A DNA stretch of 64,000 bases from Cephalotus follicularis (GCA_001972305.1 BDDD01000086.1:360663-424662), one strand, 5' to 3'. Positions 1 to 12,753 are shown, counted from the first letter of the stretch. Made by a program: numbers and translations. Notes: generated by a model not told the origin, from the sequence alone.

Positions 1-1145
1 CAGTCGAGCTGCACGTTCAATTGCCGAACCTTTTCGATAACCATTGAACCGAAGCCGGTTCTTGTCGATTGATCAGTTCCTCAATGCCAAATCCAATGGC
101 CATTAACACACTGCACATACAACACATTTCCGTTATGTTCGACACACAAAACATTTCCGTCGCCGAAACGCCTGCCGGATTCCGACCGACACAACCAGGC
201 GGTGAAACACCCATCAACGGGTTCCACATTGAACGGTCTACTCAAAATCGGTCAAGACTCACCGGGAATCGGCGCTGAACGTCGCACCTCGGCGGGCAGC
301 GAGTCATGACTCACTGAGTCAACTTGCCGGACCTGTGGTCCGGCCACCACCCAAAAACGCCACACATTCACCAGTTATACACACCCATGCCCGTGACTCA
401 CCAAGACTCGGCGACAAATGAGCGGTCTCAGGCAGCAGTGAGTCGACTCGCTGAGTCAACTCGGTCCACTGATTCCGGCCGATTCCGGCCGAATCACTCC
501 TCACCGGTTGTCGAAATGGGTAGAGCGGGCCTTCTACACCAAAACCCACCCCACCCGCGAAGCTAACGGCGCCGGGAAACACCGGGAGGAGGCGCGCACA
601 GTGACGGCAGAGGAGAAGAAAAAAGAAGAAAAAGAGAAAAAGGAGGAGGAGGTTACCGGTCGGTGGCGTGCCTGGGTTGACCGCCGCGCTCTCCCGATCC
701 GGTAGCTGGCTCCGGCGTCCTCTCTCTCCCTCTGCTCCGATCTCTCTCCCAATCTCTCTCTCTCTCTCTCTAGCGCGGGCGCCTGGTGCGCCCGCTGTCT
801 CTTTCTTTGCACGGGCGCGTGATGCGCCCGTGTCTCTCCCTCTCCCTTCCTTTATTTTGCTTCCCCCTTAGTATTTTCTGGTAAAATACTAAGGTCTGGG
901 TCCCGATTTTTCCACGAATCGCGACATAAATTATCCGAACAACCACCAAAATAATCGCAATAATATTACGATCATTTGGGCTTTATTGTCGCGCATTAAA
1001 AATAGGCTTTATTAGTCGTATTAGCTAACACGATTACGACTTAAATGCGTAATGCCTTTTTATTACACCGGGCCTCTATTGATTTTATTACGATCGTACA
1101 CGCACCAATTTCATAATAATTATTTATGAAATTCGGGGCGTTACA
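1..1145 (+). mobile_element. Right part of an LTR, inserted in element A's LTR
   Basis: The block ends in GGGGCGTTACA at 1145, the usual 3' end of a plant LTR. Directly after it, element A's LTR sequence resumes at ATAGTACTCCCC (1146), which matches 8648 in the uninterrupted LTR copy. ATAGT is therefore the likely 5 bp target site. The left end and the other TSD copy lie outside the window, so this may be a solo LTR or the 3' LTR of a larger element. The inside is GC-rich with a CT repeat and no credible gene; open frames here come from low-complexity sequence. Superfamily is not certain; the end sequence suits Ty3. Confidence 0.65.
752..771. repeat. (CT)n microsatellite
   Basis: Uninterrupted CT dinucleotide run within a wider pyrimidine-rich stretch (about 718-870) of the LTR that ends at 1145. 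Confidence 0.8.
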
Positions 1146-2923
1146 ATAGTACTCCCCACCGTCTACACTATCCGTGCCATAGTTGTGTGGGGCATAGCAT
1201 AACATCGGCCACATAAACCATACCATAACGCTAGTCCTCAATAGTCCTAGCCCATAATAGATATCTGTACGATCTATACCATATCCATGCCATGTCACTC
1301 CACAATGCGGTGATGCTCGTAGGTCACCCAAAAAGGGAGGAATCCATATCCATAAAATATGTGGCCTACATCCATAATTCTTTATGGCGAAAATGAAGAT
1401 TATGAATAGGTTATCCCGTAAAGTCTCAACCATAACAAACCATCAATCATAGTCGTACCATACTCGTAACCTATAACCATATTTCCATTTAAAAGATAGG
1501 GACCTAACCATAAAGGATCACATAGGATCCATCCATCAAAACCATTTAAAAAAACCATTTTCCATAACCATATTTCCATGACCATTTTCCATAACCATTT
1601 TCTTGGTCCCTATAGGAGTTTGTAAAACAATAAAGAGGATGTCCAACTAGGATATTCACGTCCAGATGTCCCAATTAAGCTATCCTGACCATTCTTGAAA
1701 ACCATTTGTATAAAACCCCTTTTTGATAAAACCTTCTTTAAAGATTTACTTGAAAGTTAATTTGAAGATCAAAAGATGTTAAAAGAGGATTCACATAGGT
1801 TACAAGGCCTTAGAGAGGCTTCCTATGGAATCCATTTGAAGATAAAATCATTTGGGATTGAAAACAGTAAGTTTGGCTGAAACAGGAGCGTTAGGCGTTA
1901 ACGCTTTCATGTTAGGCATCGACGCTTAACATCTAAGCGTCGACACTTTGCGCTAGGCGTCGATGGTTAAGGAATTGTGCCTTAGACATCGACGCATGCA
2001 CTAAGCGTCAACTGCTTGTAACACATACGCTTATGTCCATTTTCCCTTATCGCGTTAACGTGTCGCGCTGATTAGCGCACAAATGCAAAAGGGGCACATA
2101 GGGAGTCAACACTTATCCAAAAGTGTCGACGCTTTGGGCACTGAAGAACATGTCGACGTGTAGGATGAACACATCGACGCCCTGGGCTGCTGTCAACACT
2201 GTGAAAATCGATCAAAACTCACTTAAACCATTTAAAATTCAATTCAAAGGGAGCTGTAAACTCCAAAATCAATTTAAACTCAAAAAGAGTTTTTAAACCG
2301 TTAAAAACCATTCCCATAACCCTTAGATTAAGAGAAAACATAAATTAGGTAAAAGTCTCAATTCTCTAATTTCTCTCAAATCACCATTTCAATCCGTTAT
2401 TAACCATACCCAACGCCATAATTTCATCCATCTACCATATATCTATCAATCCATAGCCATGAAATCCATTCAAATCCATCACAATAAGAAAATCAAAGCA
2501 TATGTAGAACCTACCTCAAATTTGGTTGAGAACGGAGAATATGTTGTTTAAATCCTCGTTCTGCTTCTTCCTTCAGGTTCTATACTCTACCATGATCCCA
2601 ATGACTTCTTCCTTGCTTGATTTTGCCCACTCTCTCTCGAACTCACTCACACACACTCTCTCTATAAAAGTGAAAGGAGAAATGGAAATGAGAATGGAAA
2701 GAGCTGAACTGCCTATATATAGAAATAGGCTCCTTTAGGTGAAAATCTCACAAGCTACGATCAGGTTCTACTGAACCTCCACTACCCAGAAACAGACATA
2801 GAAGTGGAAAATAGTATATATCATATACAGTCCATGTCATCCATAAATACAATATTGTACAATACCATATAAATACAAACAATTACATGCAATTCCGTAC
2901 ATATAAAATATCTGGGGCTTACA
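1146..2923 (-). repeat. Element A 3' LTR, interrupted copy
   Basis: Pairs with 8648-10428 of the right LTR. Its right end reads CTTACA, which on the minus strand is the TGTAAG start of the LTR. The outer ~667 bp are missing here because another LTR is inserted at 1145/1146. Between about 1885 and 2170 it holds clustered GTCGAC-type motifs. Confidence 0.88.
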
Positions 2924-2936
2924 TCCTCCCCTTCTT
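2924..2936 (-). other. Element A polypurine tract
   Basis: On the minus strand AAGAAGGGGAGGA directly abuts the TGTAAG start of the 3' LTR. This is the position and composition expected for the plus-strand priming site. Confidence 0.75.
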
Positions 2937-2954
2937 AAAGAAATCTAGTCTCGA

Positions 2955-4387
2955 GATTCCCTAGGATCAAAACAAATGAGGATACAAAGCTCTCACGTCA
3001 TCCTCACACTCCCATGTTGCTTCCTTGAGCCCGTGATACTGCCATATAACCTTAACCAAAGCAATCTCTTTGTTCCTTTGATGCTTGACTCGGCAGTCAA
3101 TAATTTGAACAGGTGTCCCCTAAAAACTCATATCCGTCCTCAGGTCCAACAGTTCATACTGCAACACATACGAAGGATCCAAGTGGTACTTTCTCAGTAT
3201 CGACATATGAAACACATTGTGTACCTCTGATAACTCTGGCGGTAAGGCAAGCCTGTAGGCGACTGAACCTACCCTTTCAAGGATCTCAAAATGTCCTATA
3301 AATCGTGGAGCTAACTTTCCTTTCTTGTCGAACCTCATAATTCCTTTAGTCGGAGAGACTTAAAGGAAAACATGATCACCCACTGAAAACTCTAGATCCC
3401 GTCGACGATGGTCAGCATAACTCTTCTGTCAAATCTGAGCTATTAGAAGCCTTTCCATGATAACCTTAGCCTTCTCTGTCATTTCTTGCACAAGCTTTGG
3501 CCCTAGGAGACTCTGGTCGCCTACCTCAAACCAACAAATAGGAGTTCTGCATTTTCGTCCATAAAGGGCCTCAAACGGTGCCATACCGATACTAGCATGA
3601 AAACTGTTATTATAAGAGAACTCCACTAAAGGTATATGCTGATCCCAACTACCACCCCAATCCATTACACATGCCTGAAGCATATCCTCAAGAGTTTGAA
3701 TCGTCCTCTCAGACTGGCCATCTGTCTGCGGATGGAAAGCAGTATTGAAACTCAGTTGAGTACCGAAAACGGTCTGCAGCTTCTTCCAAAATCGTGAGGT
3801 AAACCGTGGGTCTCTGTCTGAAACAACGCTAATTGGTACTCCATGAAGTCTCACAATCTCCCCAATATACAGAGATGCTAACCGTTCCAAAGAATAAGTT
3901 GTCTTGATCGCTAGGACATGTGCAGATTTGGTAAAGCGATCAACAATAACCCATATGGCATGATGGTTAGCTCTCCTCCATGGCAACCCTGATACAAATC
4001 CATCATGATATGCTCACATTTCCATTGTGCCACTGGCAACGGCTGAAGCAATCCAGCAGGACTCTGATGTTCCGCCTTGACTTGTTGAGATGTTAGGCAG
4101 GTAGAAACATACTCCGCTATCTCCCTTTTCATATTATTCCACCAATAGGTAAGTTTCAGGTCTCTGTACATCTTAGTGCTCCCTGTATGCACTGAGAAAC
4201 TGGAGCGATGAGCCTGTGACAAAAGTTCATCCTTTAATTCCTTACTGTTAGGAACACAAACCCTGCCCTGAAACCTTATCAAACCATCACCCTGAATCGA
4301 GAATTCAGGCTTCAACCCACTTTGATCATCCAATGCAGCATTAAGCAAACCTCCATCCATCCTCTGAGCCTCTCTGATCTTGTCCAT
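2955..4387 (-). pseudogene. Element A integrase with chromodomain (fossil)
   Basis: From right to left the minus strand shows an integrase zinc-binding region, an rve core with the target-site aspartate motif (SDRDPRF) and the PQTDGQSER segment, the GPY-like segment (FIGHFEIL, about 3290-3240), and a C-terminal chromodomain-like stretch (KVIWQYHGLKEATWE, around 2985-3060). Chromodomains are known to guide chromovirus integration to heterochromatin. Broken. Confidence 0.85.
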
Positions 4388-4396
4388 TAACCATGG

Positions 4397-4999
4397 TCAT
4401 GCCTGAATCTGGGAAACCGTCAAGCAAGCTAATCTGCAAATTAGAGCTTCTGCCACCACATTAGCCTTACCTGAATGGTACTGTATCTCGCAATTGTAAT
4501 CATTGAGCAGCTCCATCGACCTTCTCTGTCTCATATTCAAATCTTTTTGGGAGAAAAGATTTTTCAAGCTCTTGTGATCCGTGTACACCTCAAACTTTGT
4601 GCCATACAAATAATGTCTCTATTTGCGTAGCGCAAAAATTATCGCTGCTAGCTCCAGATCATGAGTGGGATAACTCACCTCATAAGGCTTCAACTTTCTT
4701 GAGGCATAAGCAATTAGCTTTCCATACTGTATCAAGACACAGCCCAAACCATTCCTTGACGCATCACTGTATACCACAAAGCCTTAATTACCCTCTGACA
4801 AGGCCAAGATCAGCGTAGAAATCAGGCGGTGATTCAACTCTTGAAAACTTTGCTCATAGCTATCATCCCAAACAAACGTTGTCTTCTTTTGATTCAATCT
4901 GGTCAATGGTGTAGCAATACGTGAGAATCCTTCGACAAAGCGGATGTAATAACCCGCTAAGCCTAAGAAACTACGGACTTCAGAACGTTTGTTGGCCAT
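4397..4999 (-). pseudogene. Element A RNase H (fossil)
   Basis: The minus strand encodes RNase H-type sequence, including the [12 protein letters not shown] motif common to Ty3 pol and the RT-connection motif [10 protein letters not shown]. Broken. Confidence 0.78.
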
Positions 5000-5079
5000 T
5001 TCCAGTCCCTCACTGCTTCTATCTTTGTTGTGTCCACTGACAAACCAGCACTGGAAATGACATGACCCAGAAAAGTCAC

Positions 5080-5874
5080 TTATAATAACCAGAATTCACA
5101 TTTGCTGAACTTTGCATACAAGTGATGATCTCTCAGAGTCTGCAATGCCGATTGCAAAATTTCCCCATGCTCCTCCATACTCTTGTAATACACCAAGATA
5201 TCATCAATGAAGACTACGATAAACTGGTCGAGATATGGGCCGAACACCCTGTTCATCAGACTCATGAATGTGACAGGGGCATTGGTCACCCTAAACGGCA
5301 TGACCACAAACTCATAAAGCCCATACCTTGACCTGAAAGCTGTCTTTGGAATGTCTTAAGTTCTAACCCTGAGCTGATGATATCCTGATCTCAAATCCAA
5401 CTTAGAGAGCACAGAAGCACCATTCAACTGATCAAACAACTCATCAATATGCGGCAACGGGTACTTATTATTAATAGTAACTCTGTTGAGCTGCCGATAA
5501 TCGATACACATCATGAGGGATCCATCTTTTTTCTTCACAAACAAAATAGGTGCCCCACAAGAGGAAACACTCAGTCTAATAAAACCTCTATCGAGAAACT
5601 CCTGCAATTGAACATTCAACTCTTTCAATTCATGAGGGGCCATACGATAAGGAGCTCTCAATATCGGTGTTGTCCCTGGAAGCAGATCAATCACAAATTT
5701 TGTATCCCTCTCTGGAGGTAAGGATGTCAAGTCATCCGAGAACATATCCAAATATTCAAAAACAACCGGAACATCCTCTAACCTCGGTCTCCATTTCCTA
5801 CTATCCGTCACATGCGCTAGGAAACCACTGCAACCCTGTCTCATAAGCCTGTCAGCATGAAGAGCTGATATCAT
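5080..5874 (-). pseudogene. Element A reverse transcriptase (fossil)
   Basis: The minus strand carries Ty3 RT motifs: [31 protein letters not shown], and the catalytic FIDDILVY box. It lies between protease (right) and RNase H (left), as in all Ty3 pol. Broken. Confidence 0.85.
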
Positions 5875-5913
5875 CTGAACTAACTAATGCCCTAAAGTCC
5901 CAACAAACTGGAA

Positions 5914-6250
5914 CTAAGATTGTCCAGGCATACTGAAGGTCATGACCTTCCTGTTACAATCCACATGGGCATAATGCGTCGATAACCAATCCATCCCAAG
6001 GATCACATCTAGCTCACCCATCTGTAACACTATAAGATCTGCTAGTAAAACACGACCGGCGATCTCTAAAACACAAGACATGCATACCCATTCTAACATA
6101 ACAGACTCTCCCACTGGGGTACTAACCTCCATCACAAAAGGGAAAGGCTCGAGCTCCACATTAACATGGCATATAAAATGTGATGCAATGTATGAATGGG
6201 ATGAGCCCAGAGCTATAAGGGTTCAGGCCACATGTTGAGAAATACAAATA
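5914..6250 (-). pseudogene. Element A protease region (fossil)
   Basis: Contains the retropepsin C-terminal segment [18 protein letters not shown], typical of plant chromovirus protease, preceded by PFPFVMEVSTPVGES. Broken. Confidence 0.7.
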
Positions 6251-6499
6251 GTACCTCCAATCACTGATATAGATCCTCCTGTAACACTCTGATCCATACC
6301 ATATACCCTACCCTGCATGGTAGGCGTCGATCCCATAGGCTGCTTCCCACGGTCTCTCCCTGCTACTGAAGGCGAACTGGTGATAGGACGGGCCTGATAC
6401 TGCTGTCTAGAGCCACTACCATGCTGATAACCAATACTCTAGTTCTGTTAAAAACCTCCATGAGATCGGCCTGAACTCTGCCCTGGCTGACTCCCTAAA

Positions 6500-7790
6500 A
6501 CATATCTATCATGAGGGTACTCCCTAGCTATGCGATCAGAAGCTCCACATACGATGCATTTACCAGCTCTCCACCAACAATCATTTGATGTGTGGTTCGT
6601 TCATCCACAGTGCACGCACGGCTCAATAGAAGCCTTTCCACCACCATTGGAAAGTCTAGAACGACCTTCCCATGAAGATTTCCTCCTCTGATCCGTCTGT
6701 CGATAGCCATGCCCTCTACCCCTCTGTTGTGATCCTCTGGACTGCCCTCTCTAACCAAAAAAACTGGGCAAATTGCCAACACTCTGAGGCGAGCCACCCT
6801 GACTAGGACTGCTATTTCTGGATCTCTAGGACTTGTTACTACTCCTAGAACTCCTCCCTGACTGTTACCCTAAAGAAGCAGGTCTGCTACGATCAGTCTG
6901 AATCTACAAATTACGCAACTCCTCTACTACCGCCTCAATATCTCTGGCTCTACCGCCAACTCTGAGAAAGATCTCATCATGAGCGGTACTAGCCTCTGTC
7001 TGATATCTGGTTTAAGGCCACCAAGAAACCTCTTAGCCTTTCTTGCTTCTGTGCCAACCATATGCGGAGCTATCCTTGATAATTTAACAAATTTGGCCTC
7101 GTACTGGGCTACAGACATGTTGCCTTGGGTTAAGGCAAGAAATTCAGCCTCCCTCTTATCAACTTCAGCCTCAGGATAATACTGCTCATTGAACTCTGTT
7201 CTGAACATGTCCCATGAATTTGGTATCCCATTTACCTCCCAAGAGGCAGCAACCATGTTCCACCAATGTTTTGCTTCACCTTGTAGCATATAAGTGGTGA
7301 AGACCACTTTTTCAGAATCTGAACATCTCAAGACTCGGAAGATTTTCTCCATTTGCATCAACCATCTCTTAGCAGTAACAGCATCAGGGTCCCCTGTAAA
7401 AGCTGATGGATTTAACCTCAAAAACCTAACTAAGGGATCCTTCCTGGGTGTAGGTAGGTCAAATGATCACCTTGCTATTTTGGCACTCCTAGCGGGCCTT
7501 ACAACTGGGGTCTGCTCTGGTGCCTCTGCTGCACGCCTAACCGGCCTTGTAGCTGGGGTTTGCTCAACTATAGCTGCTTGCCGCTGCATAAACCCATTCA
7601 TCCGATTCATCATATTATACATCTTCCTCATAAAACCTTTGGGTTCCCTTTGGTCAACAACGTCAAAATCTGTTTCTTGGCTCGCATTCTATTCCTCTTG
7701 TTCTTCCACATCTCTACCGGCTCGGGTACGTCTAGTCGACGGCCCTTCCTTAGCTTTTCCTACAGCTCCCCTCCTTCAACCTTCCATATC
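6500..7790 (-). pseudogene. Element A gag region (fossil)
   Basis: Around 7421-6927 the minus strand encodes a Retrotrans_gag domain, with YMLQGEAKHWW and FNEQYYPEAEVDKREAEF. A basic, glycine- and arginine-rich tail follows towards 6500, where the CCHC knuckle of this clade normally lies. Boundaries are approximate. Broken. Confidence 0.75.
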
Positions 7791-7960
7791 TACCTTGTAT
7801 AAGAGACAAAAGTCAGTTATTCAATTCATAACCATAATTCAAAAACAGATACATCAACCAGCAACTTATCAATATCACTCAATTCCAATAACAACAATCT
7901 TATCCATATCACTTAATTCTCATAGCCAATGATCCTATCCTGGCATATCCAACATAGCAT

Positions 7961-7973
7961 GGCTCTGATACCA
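7961..7973 (-). other. Element A primer binding site (tRNA-iMet)
   Basis: The minus strand reads TGGTATCAGAGCC, complementary to the 3' end of plant initiator methionine tRNA, seven bases inside the 5' LTR. It fixes the element's orientation. Confidence 0.9.
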
Positions 7974-8412
7974 CCTAAACTGTCACGCCCCGAACCCCAA
8001 GGAATACCCCAAGGCTCGACATGTGGCAGGTCCATTCATAGAATCCATCACATACGAAGCATCATACTCCAAAATACTCTACAAATTTAAAACTTTAAAT
8101 ACCATATGCATGTGAAAGATAAACATCAATATTCAAAGACAAGCTCAATCATATCCATAATATTCGATACATATATCTTAAGCGTTGCCATAAGCCGGCA
8201 GGTCAGTAGTTGAATACAATATGTCTCTTATACATCCAAATTTATGTACACAAGGTAGATAACAAAAATTGTACTGCAACAAGAAATCCTGTGCTGCGAT
8301 CCGGTCTGTCTGATCACTTCGGAGCTTCACCTATACTTGACCCATTACGAGAATGAGTCAGCAACCAATGGTTGTGTAGGCTATACTATATACTATGAAA
8401 TGCAACAGTTAT

Positions 8413-8413
8413 A

Positions 8414-8449
<36 letters not shown>

Positions 8450-8450
8450 G
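8413..8450. repeat. (AC)n(AT)n compound microsatellite
   Basis: Run of AC dinucleotides followed directly by AT dinucleotides inside the complete LTR of element A. The matching part of the left LTR lies beyond the window, so length change between LTRs cannot be read. Confidence 0.85.
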
Positions 8451-9610
8451 CATGACATGTTATATGCATTCATGCCAATTACGGACAGCTTCAGTATATC
8501 AACCGTCCATAAGCAGTGATATACTTGGCTAGTCCCAAACACATCAAAGGCCATAGGCCTGTAGACACTCCATAAAAGCAATCCATAACCATCCATGGGG
8601 ACAATCAATCCATAGGGTCAAGTACTCCTCTGCCTCTCCGGACCGAGATAGTACTCCCCACCGTCTATACACTCTCTGTGTCATAGCCATGTGGGGCATA
8701 GGATAACACCGGCCACATAAACCATACCATAATGCTAGTCCTCAATAGTCCTAGCCCATACCATAACGCTAGTCCTCAATGGTCCTAGCCCATAATAATA
8801 TGTGGCCTACATCCATATTTCTTCATGACGGAAATGATGAATGAGTTATCCTGTAAGGTCTCAACCATAACAAACCATCAATCATAGCTGTACCATACCC
8901 GTAACCCGTAACCATATTTCCATTTAGAAGATATGGACCTAACCATAAAGGATCACATAGGATTCATCCGTCAAAACCATTTAAAAAAACCATTTTTTAT
9001 AACCATATTTCCATGACCGTTTCTCATAACCATTTTCTTGGTCTCTATTGGAGTTTGTAAAACAATGGAGAGAAAGTTCAACTAAGATATCCACGTCCAG
9101 ATGTCCCAATTGAGCTATCCTGACCATTCTTGAAGACCATTTCTATAATACCCCTTTTTGATAAAACTTTCTTTAACAATTTACTTGAAAGTTAATTTGA
9201 AGATCAAAAGATGTTAAAAAAGGATTCACATAGGTTACAAGGCCTTAGGGAGGCTTCCTATAGAATCCATTTGAAGATAAATCATTTGGGATTGAAAACA
9301 GTGAAGTTTCGCTGAAACAGGGGCGTTAGGCGTCAACGTTTTCATGTTAGGCGTCGACGCTTAACGTCTAAGCGTCTACACTTTGCGCTAGGCGTCGACA
9401 GTTAAGGCATTGTGCCTTAGGCGTCGACGTATGCACTAAGCGTCAACTGCTTGTAACAAATAAGGTGTTGACGCTTAAGCCGCAGCGTTGACGCTTATGT
9501 CCATTTTCCCTTATCACATTAACTTGTCGACCTGATTAGCCCATAAACGCAAAAGGGGCACATAGGGCATAGACGATTAACCGAAAGCGACGACGCCCTG
9601 ACCACTGAAG

Positions 9611-9673
9611 AACACGTCGACGTGTAGGATGAACATGTCGACGTGTAGGATGAACACGTCTACATGTAGGATG
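9611..9673. repeat. 21 bp tandem repeat within LTR, three copies
   Basis: Units start at 9611, 9632 and 9653; the unit core is GTCGACGTGTAGGATGAAC. The matching place in the left LTR (about 2147-2170) has a single unit, so the array grew or shrank after insertion. Confidence 0.85.
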
Positions 9674-10428
9674 AACACGTCAACGCCCTAGGCTGCTGTC
9701 AACACTGTGAAAATCGATCAAAACGCACTTAAACTGTTCAAAATTTGATTCAAAGGGAGCCGTAAGCTCCAAACATCAATTAAAACTCAAAAATAGTTTT
9801 TAAACCATTAAAATCCATTCACATAACCCATAGATTGAGATAAAACAAAAATTGGGTAAAAGTCTCAATTCTCTAATTTCTCGCAAATCACCATTTCAAT
9901 CCGTTATTAACCATACCCAACGCCCGAATTTCATCCATCTACCATATATCCATCAATCCATAGCCATGAAATCCATTCAAATCCATCACAATAAGAAAAT
10001 CAAAGCATATGTAGAAGCTACCTCAAATTTGGCTGAGAACAGAGAATATGTTGTTTAAATCCTCGTTCTGCTTCTTCCTTCAGGTTCTATACTCTACCAC
10101 GATCTCAACGACTCCTTCCTTGCTTGATTTTGCCCACTCTCTCTCTAACTCACACACACACTCTCTCTCTAAAGGTGAAAGGATAAATGGAAATGATAAT
10201 AGAAAGAGTTGGACCGCCTATATATAGAAATAGGCTCATTTAGATGAAAATCTCACAAACTACAATCAGGTTCTACTGAACCTCCACTTCCCATAAACAG
10301 ACATAGAAGTGAAAAATAGTATATATCATATATAATACATGCTATCCATCAATACAATATTGTACAATATCGTAAAAATACAAACAATTACATGCAATTC
10401 TGTACATATAAAATATCCAGGGCTTACA

Positions 10429-12695
10429 GCAGACCTCAGATAAAGCTTCCAGAACAAACCTCAAAGGCAAAGCAAATATACTAAGCATCAGAGCTTAAAG
10501 TCATACAAAGTTTGCAGAGCAGACCTCAGAGGCTAAGCATATGTAAAGCGGCAGAGTAGACTAAGTTGGTAAAGCATCAGAGCATTAATAATGCAATGTT
10601 GCGTGTCAAGCGGCAACTCTCAAAGTAAAGAGTCGGCGCTTAAAGACAAACCGACAATGCTTTCTTTAGAGCGGCAGTGCTTTACTAAGCGCAAGGTGAA
10701 AAGGCATAATGTTAAATATCTAAGCGGCGACGCCTTAAGAAAACCGTCGACGTTTTCAACAAATGATTGATATCTAATCTACATTTATAGCGCTGAATTG
10801 AATAGGAAATTATGCTAAAATATCTCGAACGGATCTCTATTGTCTCTAACGGCTCTCTTCAATCTCTGAAATACTACATGGGGGGGGGGGGGAGGACCAA
10901 TTAAAATGACAATTTAAAAATCCAAAGAACAAAGTAGAAAATTGCAAAGAACAATATGCAAAGAATAAGTAAAGAGTAAGGGTAAGAGAATGCAAACGCA
11001 GTTTTTATAGTGGTTCGGCTAAACTCTTGCCTACGTCCACTTTTCCCAATGACCTCCTTGAGTTTCCACTATTCTCCGAATATATTTGTAGGAGATATTC
11101 GGTACACCTTTACACTTCTTTGTGATTGACCTCAATCACTCTTAACTTTAGGGTTCACTCCCTATGGTTCACTCCCCATTTTCAATCAAAGATTACAATG
11201 GTTGTTTTTGTGTTTGATATAACCTCTCAAATGTTGAATATAGCTAAGTAAATACACAAATGACAACTCTCAAATATGTTCTCAACTAGATGATAAAGCA
11301 CTTGAAACAAACTTTGATATGAATTTGAATGTTGTAGGTTGCTCTTGTTGTTGTTCTTCTTGTTTGATCTTGTCTTTTGCCTCTATTTATTGTTTTCTTC
11401 AGTTTGTGACCGTTGTGGAAGTAATAGAGCCGTTGGAGTTGCCTTGGGACTTGTCATTTTAAAAACGACGTTGAAAAGTTGCTTCATTGATTGCTTCCCG
11501 CGCGCAAAGCGTCGATGCTTAGGTGACCGTTATGCATTTGAATTTGAAATTCTCTACTTAAACTGCTGAAGCTTTGTACTTGGTGTAGACAGTTTTGCTG
11601 AAAGCGCTGGCGCTTTCTTTAGAGCATCGCCACTTTGGGTCCATCAAATGATTTTATTTGTTTCTGCACTAGACTGTTGACATGTTCTCCTTAAACGCTG
11701 GTATCTTGGTGTTAAGCGTTGACGGTTTCTTTGTGACCGTCGATCCTTTGAGCAATTTCCTTGTGCTTTGAACACTTCAACTGTTGACGCTTTACTTGAA
11801 ACCTTCGTAGGTTTGCTAAGCGCTGACGCTTCCTTCATGTCATCGACGCTTTGAGCAATTTGTTAAAGGCTTAAACCTTTTGTACTAGACCGCCGATGCT
11901 TTGAGTGATTCCTTCGGCGGTTTGCCCCTTAAGCGCTGACGCTTCCCTACATACCATCGACGCTTTGCCCTATTTTACAACTTTGATTTGTTTTGCGATG
12001 TTAACTTTTCTTGCACAAAAAGAAACGAAGTCATATGCAAATATGTTATCATCAAAATTCGGATTGAGACATAAATTTCAACAATCTCCAACGGATATGT
12101 CTTGCACAAACATTATAAATAGGAGGCTTGGATCAACAAAACAATAACAACGAATATCACACTCATTGAGATCAAGAATTCTGTCAAAAAGGCTTCTCTG
12201 ATTTTAGCAAGTGCTACTCTAAGCTATTCTTTGTGAGCATACTTTTGAGTTGTTATTGTTGTGAGTGTATTTGTTCTATATCCAATCTTATAGAGGTTAT
12301 ACCAAACCACAAAACAACCACGGTAATACTTTGATTGTAAAAGGGGAGTGAACCCTTAGTGTGATTATCAAGGAGAGTGAACCCTTAGTGTGATTGCGGT
12401 CAATCACAGAAGTTGTAAAGGTGCACCGAATAGCTCCTACAAAAATATTCAGAGATTTTATTTAGGTCGAATACTAGTGGAATCTCAAGAGGTCTTGAGA
12501 AAGTGGACGTAGGCAAGAGTTTGGCCGGACCACTATAAAACTCTGTTTGCATTCTCGTACTCCCTCTTTACTTATAATTTTATTTACAGATTTTTGATAT
12601 TGGTATCTCTACTTTAGTTTAATATTGTTAAGTACAAATCGGAAAAAGTTCATTACAACTACCAATTCACCCCCCCCTCCCCCCCGTAGTATTTT
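10429..12695 (+). repeat. Element B left LTR, 3' part, interrupted
   Basis: 10429-10866 and 12089-12695 match 16683 onward to 17703 of the right LTR. A solo LTR of a related family (10867-12083) splits it, and element A cuts off its 5' part. It contains a TATA-like TATAAATAGG at 12114-12123 and ends after a long C-tract (about 12670-12685). Confidence 0.82.
10867..12083 (-). mobile_element. Solo LTR of a related copia family (1217 bp)
   Basis: On the minus strand it starts TGTTGAAATTTATGTCTC (12083) and ends TAGTATTTCA (10867), so it has TG...CA ends. Perfect 5 bp target duplications ATCTC lie at 10862-10866 and 12084-12088, and the interrupted sequence continues on both sides as in the other LTR of element B. 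There is no internal domain, so it formed by LTR-LTR recombination. It carries many AAGCGTTGACGGT/CATCGACGCTT motifs. A G-tract (about 10879-10892) corresponds to the C-tract at the 3' end of the LTRs of this family. Confidence 0.9.
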
Positions 12696-12699
12696 AATT

Positions 12700-12711
12700 A
12701 TTATCAAAGTA
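12700..12711 (+). other. Element B degenerate primer binding site
   Basis: TTATCAAAG-containing stretch a few bases after the LTR end, similar to the tRNA-iMet complement TGGTATCAGAG used by copia elements. Confidence 0.5.
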
Positions 12712-12753
12712 GTTAACTCATAATTCTTAACTGTTAGAGTTACAAGATCCGCT

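Larger units (their letters stand above)
1146..10428 (-). mobile_element. Element A: Ty3 chromovirus (Tekay/Del-like)
   Basis: Long LTRs bound a minus-strand gag-protease-RT-RNase H-integrase-chromodomain order. The 5' LTR is on the right (7981-10428). The 3' LTR is on the left and is cut by the LTR ending at 1145. A tRNA-iMet primer site lies beside the 5' LTR and a polypurine tract beside the 3' LTR. Long LTRs plus a C-terminal chromodomain fit the Tekay/Del clade. The element is broken, with many breaks, and its LTRs differ visibly by indels, so it is older than the Tat element at 21028. It sits in the left LTR of copia element B: the sequence from 10429 continues what is seen at 16683 in B's other LTR. 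Confidence 0.9.
7981..10428 (-). repeat. Element A 5' LTR, complete (2448 bp)
   Basis: On the minus strand it begins TGTAAGCCCTGG (10428) and ends GGGGCGTGACA (7981). It contains an AC/AT microsatellite, GTCGAC-type motif clusters (about 9325-9690) and a short 21 bp tandem array. Directly outside the right end is GCAGA, the likely target site in the copia LTR; the matching copy is outside the window. Confidence 0.88.

Noticed and set aside
534-871. Open frames of 65-92 codons near the left edge
   Set aside because: Caused by CT-rich and GA-rich low complexity within an LTR.
12660-12690. C-tract (and the G-tract near 10879) as assembly filler
   Set aside because: The same C-rich block with similar flanks is found at the 3' end of each related copia LTR here, so it is a family trait, though exact lengths may be misread.
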